Assembly (NCBI GenBank): GCA_025345505.1
Contig: JANVCC010000022.1
Coordinates: 30,133,155-30,197,154 of the forward strand
Length of the DNA: 64,000 bases
Direction: 5' to 3'
Origin: Todiramphus chloris collaris
Taxonomy: Eukaryota > Chordata > Aves > Coraciiformes > Alcedinidae
The notes below the pieces were generated by a model. The model searched no databases. It worked only from the letters and a program-made list of their open reading frames with translations, and was not told the DNA's origin. Positions 60,541 through 64,000 of this stretch are shown in pieces. Made by a program: the position numbers and the translations under genes. Positions within the stretch are counted from its first letter, which is position 1. Each line of letters starts with the position of its first letter.

Positions 60541-61627
60541 TTAATTTTTTTTTTTTTTTTAGCAAATTCTATCACGTAAATGTTAACAAAAACCATCTGT
60601 ACAATTGCCATGATACACTCAAAAGTGAAACAAATAAGATATAAATACAGATATGGATGTAACATGACAAAAGCGGAAAAAGTAGAAAAAAAATACATGC
60701 GCATGAACACGGTGCCAACAAAGTAACTTCTCATGGCTGGCATTTTCCAGAGCGGTTTTTACTTCCCATTTAAAACATTGTTAGCAACATCCTGCTGCAT
60801 ACTACAAAGGTCTATTTTTCTGTCCTTTAATATGCAATATTATGCTTGATAAATAAAGGGGTGGGGAGAAAAGGTTTTGATGACAAAGATGCGAGTTACA
60901 TTACTTATACAGGTTATTGGTAAGCTAGTAGTAAGCAATAAAAAAAGACAGTCTCGTATTGTATTGTAATCCAGGCAAGCACACATAGTGTACCTTAAGA
61001 AAGCCACATGCCTCAATATTTCTGCACTACATGAGAACTACAGTACGTAGACCTGTGGGGCGGATGGATCTGGTACTTGCCCATGCCCACGGAGCACTGG
61101 TGCAGCCAACGGCAGAAAAAACATCCACATCTGAGATTTCGGCAACTTTGCAGCCAGCAGCCGCTGTCTGCTGAGAGTTTTCTCCCATTCAGACTTTTAA
61201 AGCATGGTGGGCAAAGAAAATACACTTAGTTTTTTCCTTTTCTTTTTTTTTTTTTTTCTTTTTTCCCTTTTTTTTTTTTTTTAAAGGTATGAAAAATTGA
61301 AGCCCTGCATAATGGGCAGCAAGAAAAAAAAAATCAAAGGCAGCTGCAGTAGGTGACTACTGCGAGGAGAACGTGAACACAAGCTTCACCGGTGCGGTGA
61401 GGCACTGCCAGCATGCAGATCTTTCTCTGCAAGCGTGTGTGGAGACTGTGATTTGTAGCCAGAGAGACCTTTATGCTCGCTGAAGAGAAAACAAAATGAT
61501 TGTACAGCTTGTTGATGTCAGAACACTGGAGATCAGAGGTGACATTCAGAGCTAGCCCTTTGAGTACTTCAAAGGAAACAAAAAAAAAAAAGAATCAGGT
61601 CATGTTCAATATACTAAACAACCCTAC

Positions 61628-61635
61628 TATGTACA
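61628..61635 (-). promoter_or_regulatory. Pumilio-type element TGTACATA in the putative 3'UTR
   Basis: An exact match to TGTANATA on the minus strand. This octamer arises often by chance; its place in a presumed 3'UTR is the only support. Confidence 0.35.
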
Positions 61636-62264
61636 TTATACGCAATGATTTATAAATACCTAAGCAGAATGTTCTCTACTGTATACAGGTATAACATACT
61701 TCTAGAGTACTCAAAGGATGAACAGTCCTTGACTGATTCACATAACGAAATGAAGTAGCACGTTAATGAGCGTCTGTTGACAAACAGAACCAAATCTGAT
61801 TCAGAAAGTAAGGCCTGGTTCTACCATGTGCAGCCCCAAGTGTGCCAACGGTGTCGGGAAACACAGGCCCGTGGCCGGAGTCGCAGCAGGGTGCACGCGT
61901 CTGTCCGAGGACGAGCTGGTGGCTCCTACCCTAGCGTCACTGCGCACGCCGGGGTCACTTCAGGGACATTACAGTGTGTTCACTCTCAGTGCATACTAAT
62001 GGGATTTTATAAAATATATAAAATCATTTGAGAAGGAATTCAGTTCCTAGAGATTTGCTACAGTGTGTCATTCAAGAAAAACAACGACAGCAAACAAACG
62101 GCAAATGGTGATGGACCGAGCTCCACCACAGCTGCGAGGGACTAAGCGTCATCCGGTCAGCTATGCTGACCTTCTGAACCCCAGAACTGGAACAGAAGAT
62201 GCTGAACTGAGATGGGGAGAAAGAGAGGCATAAATACTAAGCAGTTAGGATACAAACTGAGAAG

Positions 62265-62485
62265 AAAAACAAAAACAAAACCCAACCAAAAAAAAAAAAC
62301 CCAACCAAAAAAACCCCAAAAAACCAAAAAACACAAAAAACCCCCACANNNNNNNNNNNNNNNNNNNNNNNNNNNNNNNNNNNNNNNNNNNNNNNNNNNN
62401 NNNNNNNNNNNNNNNNNNNNNNNNNNNNNNNNNNNNNNNNNNNNNNNNCCCCACAAAAAAAAACCCAACAAAAAAACAAACCCAC
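62265..62485 (+). repeat. A/C low-complexity stretch flanking a gap
   Basis: Both sides of the gap are made almost only of A and C in runs (AAAAAACCCCCACA on the left, CCCCACAAAAAAAAACCC on the right). The minus strand is therefore T/G-only here. Confidence 0.95.
62349..62448. other. Assembly gap (100 N)
   Basis: Exactly 100 N inside an A/C-only low-complexity stretch. Confidence 0.99.
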
Positions 62486-64000
62486 TTCTAAAAATTCAAA
62501 CAAGACAGCTAACTGCTGCCAACAAGTCAGCTGAATATTTCCTCAAAAGGGAAAATAAAATTGTATTAAGCTAAAATAATTTGAATCATTCAAAAATTAA
62601 AAAAGAATATTCTAGCAAGCATACTGAGAGATGGTGAAAAGAAATGGTCCACGGAAAGGGAGACACCAACCATGGAGCAGCCAGTCCTCGCTCTAGTGAG
62701 GATGGCTTTTCTGAGCCTGCAGAAAGAGCCTGGAGGAATCCACCCACCAGGAACACATGGTTTCTCCTGCCATGGCATTATTCATTGGGAAAGATGAGAG
62801 AACTAGCCCTGCAGGCAGCAAAAGCCCGGACACATCCTGACAAACTCAGGAGCAGGTCACTTTCTCTGATCTCACATCGGCAGGGAAAGGGACTGACAAG
62901 CTTTGCAGCCCCATCCCACATAGTCCCCAACAGCCCCAATCCCTCCTGAGTGAGCTGGGGACTGGGCAGGGAGCTGGCACCAAGCATCACCTCCCAGCAC
63001 AGATCTGCAGGGCCAGGGCTGAGACACACAGGGATGAACTGATGGAAAGGGAGGACAATGGAGCTTTACCCTCCCCACTGCACTCCCCTGATGCAGTGTT
63101 GGAAACTCAAGGTGTCCCTTCAGCTCCCCAAAGGGGAAATGGAGGGGGGCTGGAGAGAGACCGAGGCACTGAGCGCAGCCAGGGAGCACACATCCATCAC
63201 CACAGCTGCAGCCCTAAGCTGCAGCCCCACAATACTCACGCATCACTGTCACTGGGAGTAAAAACCCAGTTCTGATCCACTGCAGGTCTGGGGTGGGTGC
63301 ACCCATCAGCCAGGATCCTACCCAGGGCCAGACACAGCCCTAGCATCCTCCTGCTTCCCCTGGTTACAGGTAGAAGCAGGGGGAGCTCACCCTTTGCAAA
63401 CAGAAGGATCTCCCTTTAGGATAGGGTGGTGCTGGGGGGCATTTGATGCCAGTTTGGCTCTGACTTGGTCTGTGTCATCAGGATGCAAAAGGGCTTGCTC
63501 TGTTGCACCTTCATCTAGCACACCCTGCTGACAGTAGCGCCCAGCAAGGGCTCTCTGCACCCCTCCCAAATACAGAGCACCCAGCAGGGCTGTGTGGGGC
63601 TGGCCAGTAAGAAAGAGGTTTCTAAAGGCAGCTGACAGCACTGCAGGCTCTTCAGATGCTTCCACACGGTCTTTATGTTCAGTCTCAGACACTCTTTCTG
63701 TCCTCTGGGATGAACATTTTGCCCAAAGCACAAAGGAGTTGTGGGGACCAAGCCATTCACCACCAAACACCAGTGGGTCAGGTCAAAGCAGATCAGCCCT
63801 TTGGTGCTACTTCAAGAAAAATGCAGCCAGCTTCACAAGGCAGCACTGCGATACAGCCCTGCCAGCTCCCACTGCCCACCCACAGACACACTGGGAGCCT
63901 AATCCAACACCCACCCACCTACATCCAGCATCCCATTCGCAGGCATCGGTCCCAGATTTGCATCTCAGGTTTCCTTTGGGTAGTAACAAGTAACCTGGAG
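62486..64000. other. Right edge, nothing recognised
   Basis: I looked for the CLASP1 C-terminal coding exon on the minus strand and did not find it. Open frames of about 130 codons on both strands near 63.4-64.0 kb have no family resemblance. The block may be 3'UTR, an intron or intergenic. Confidence 0.6.

Larger units (their letters stand above)
60515..62230 (-). other. Probable 3'UTR end of a neighbouring gene (CLASP1 by synteny)
   Basis: On the minus strand this block reads like a conserved vertebrate 3' untranslated region. It has AU-rich stretches, TGTACATA (Pumilio-type) at 61635-61628, and a terminal AATAAA followed by G/T-rich sequence. It shows no long minus-strand frame. In mammals the gene on this side of TFCP2L1, in the same orientation, is CLASP1, so the CLASP1 3' end is the natural candidate. 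No CLASP1 C-terminal coding sequence was found up to the window edge, so the identity is inferred and the upper limit is unknown. Confidence 0.5.

Noticed and set aside
60848..60855. Plus-strand AATAAA that might end a plus-strand gene
   Set aside because: No plus-strand coding or UTR-like context precedes it, whereas the minus-strand reading has a coherent 3' end.
1..64000. tRNA, rRNA, CRISPR arrays, endogenous retroviral LTRs
   Set aside because: No tRNA B-box with a paired A-box, no rRNA motifs, no regularly spaced repeats and no LTR pair with a primer-binding site were seen by eye; a tool-based scan could still find diverged copies.
60515..64000. CLASP1 C-terminal coding exon
   Set aside because: The minus strand was read for the expected C-terminal residues and no match was found, so only a 3'UTR is proposed.

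Overview
The window is vertebrate nuclear DNA, most probably from a bird. It is sparse in genes and has GT-AG introns. Its main interspersed repeats are 5'-truncated CR1 LINEs whose 3' ends close on the GATTCTATGATT-type tail, the pattern typical of birds and other sauropsids. A few older MIR/L3-like fossils are also present. Introns are compact. Another sauropsid cannot be excluded from the sequence alone.

One protein-coding gene is complete: TFCP2L1 (CP2/LSF/grainyhead family transcription factor, also called LBP-9 or CRTR-1). It lies on the minus strand from the start codon at 36023 to the stop codon at 3771, in 15 coding exons. I rebuilt every exon by hand. All junctions are GT-AG, the phases agree throughout, and the spliced frame is 1428 nt (475 residues). 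The first exon sits in a strong CpG island (about 35.8-36.4 kb) with a TATA-like box and Sp1-type GC boxes. Intron 2 is 15 kb; most other introns are 0.1-4 kb. Below 3771 lies 3' untranslated or flanking DNA with several candidate poly(A) signals and a CR1 fragment at the left edge.

From 36.5 to about 60.5 kb is the region upstream of TFCP2L1. I find no convincing coding exon in it. It holds a 278-nt pure-purine microsatellite beside an assembly gap (38.5-38.9 kb), CR1 copies at about 42, 46-47, 48, 55.5 and 59.5 kb, MIR/L3-like fossils, and an unusually clean 30-bp hairpin at 51.03-51.11 kb. Between about 60.5 and 62.3 kb the minus strand reads like the end of a long vertebrate 3'UTR: a poly(A) signal, a Pumilio-type element and AU-rich stretches. 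From conserved synteny I infer that this belongs to CLASP1, but no CLASP1 coding exon is visible, so that name is inference. A second 100-N gap lies in A/C-rich sequence at 62.35 kb.

The points most worth checking are: the minus-strand hairpin at 51 kb, whose three imperfect pairs all become wobble pairs on that strand; the stop codon of TFCP2L1, which falls where the mammalian protein, as I recall it, continues for three residues; the stop-free frame upstream of the TFCP2L1 start through the CpG island; and several short tandem duplications. I found no clearly novel multi-gene system.
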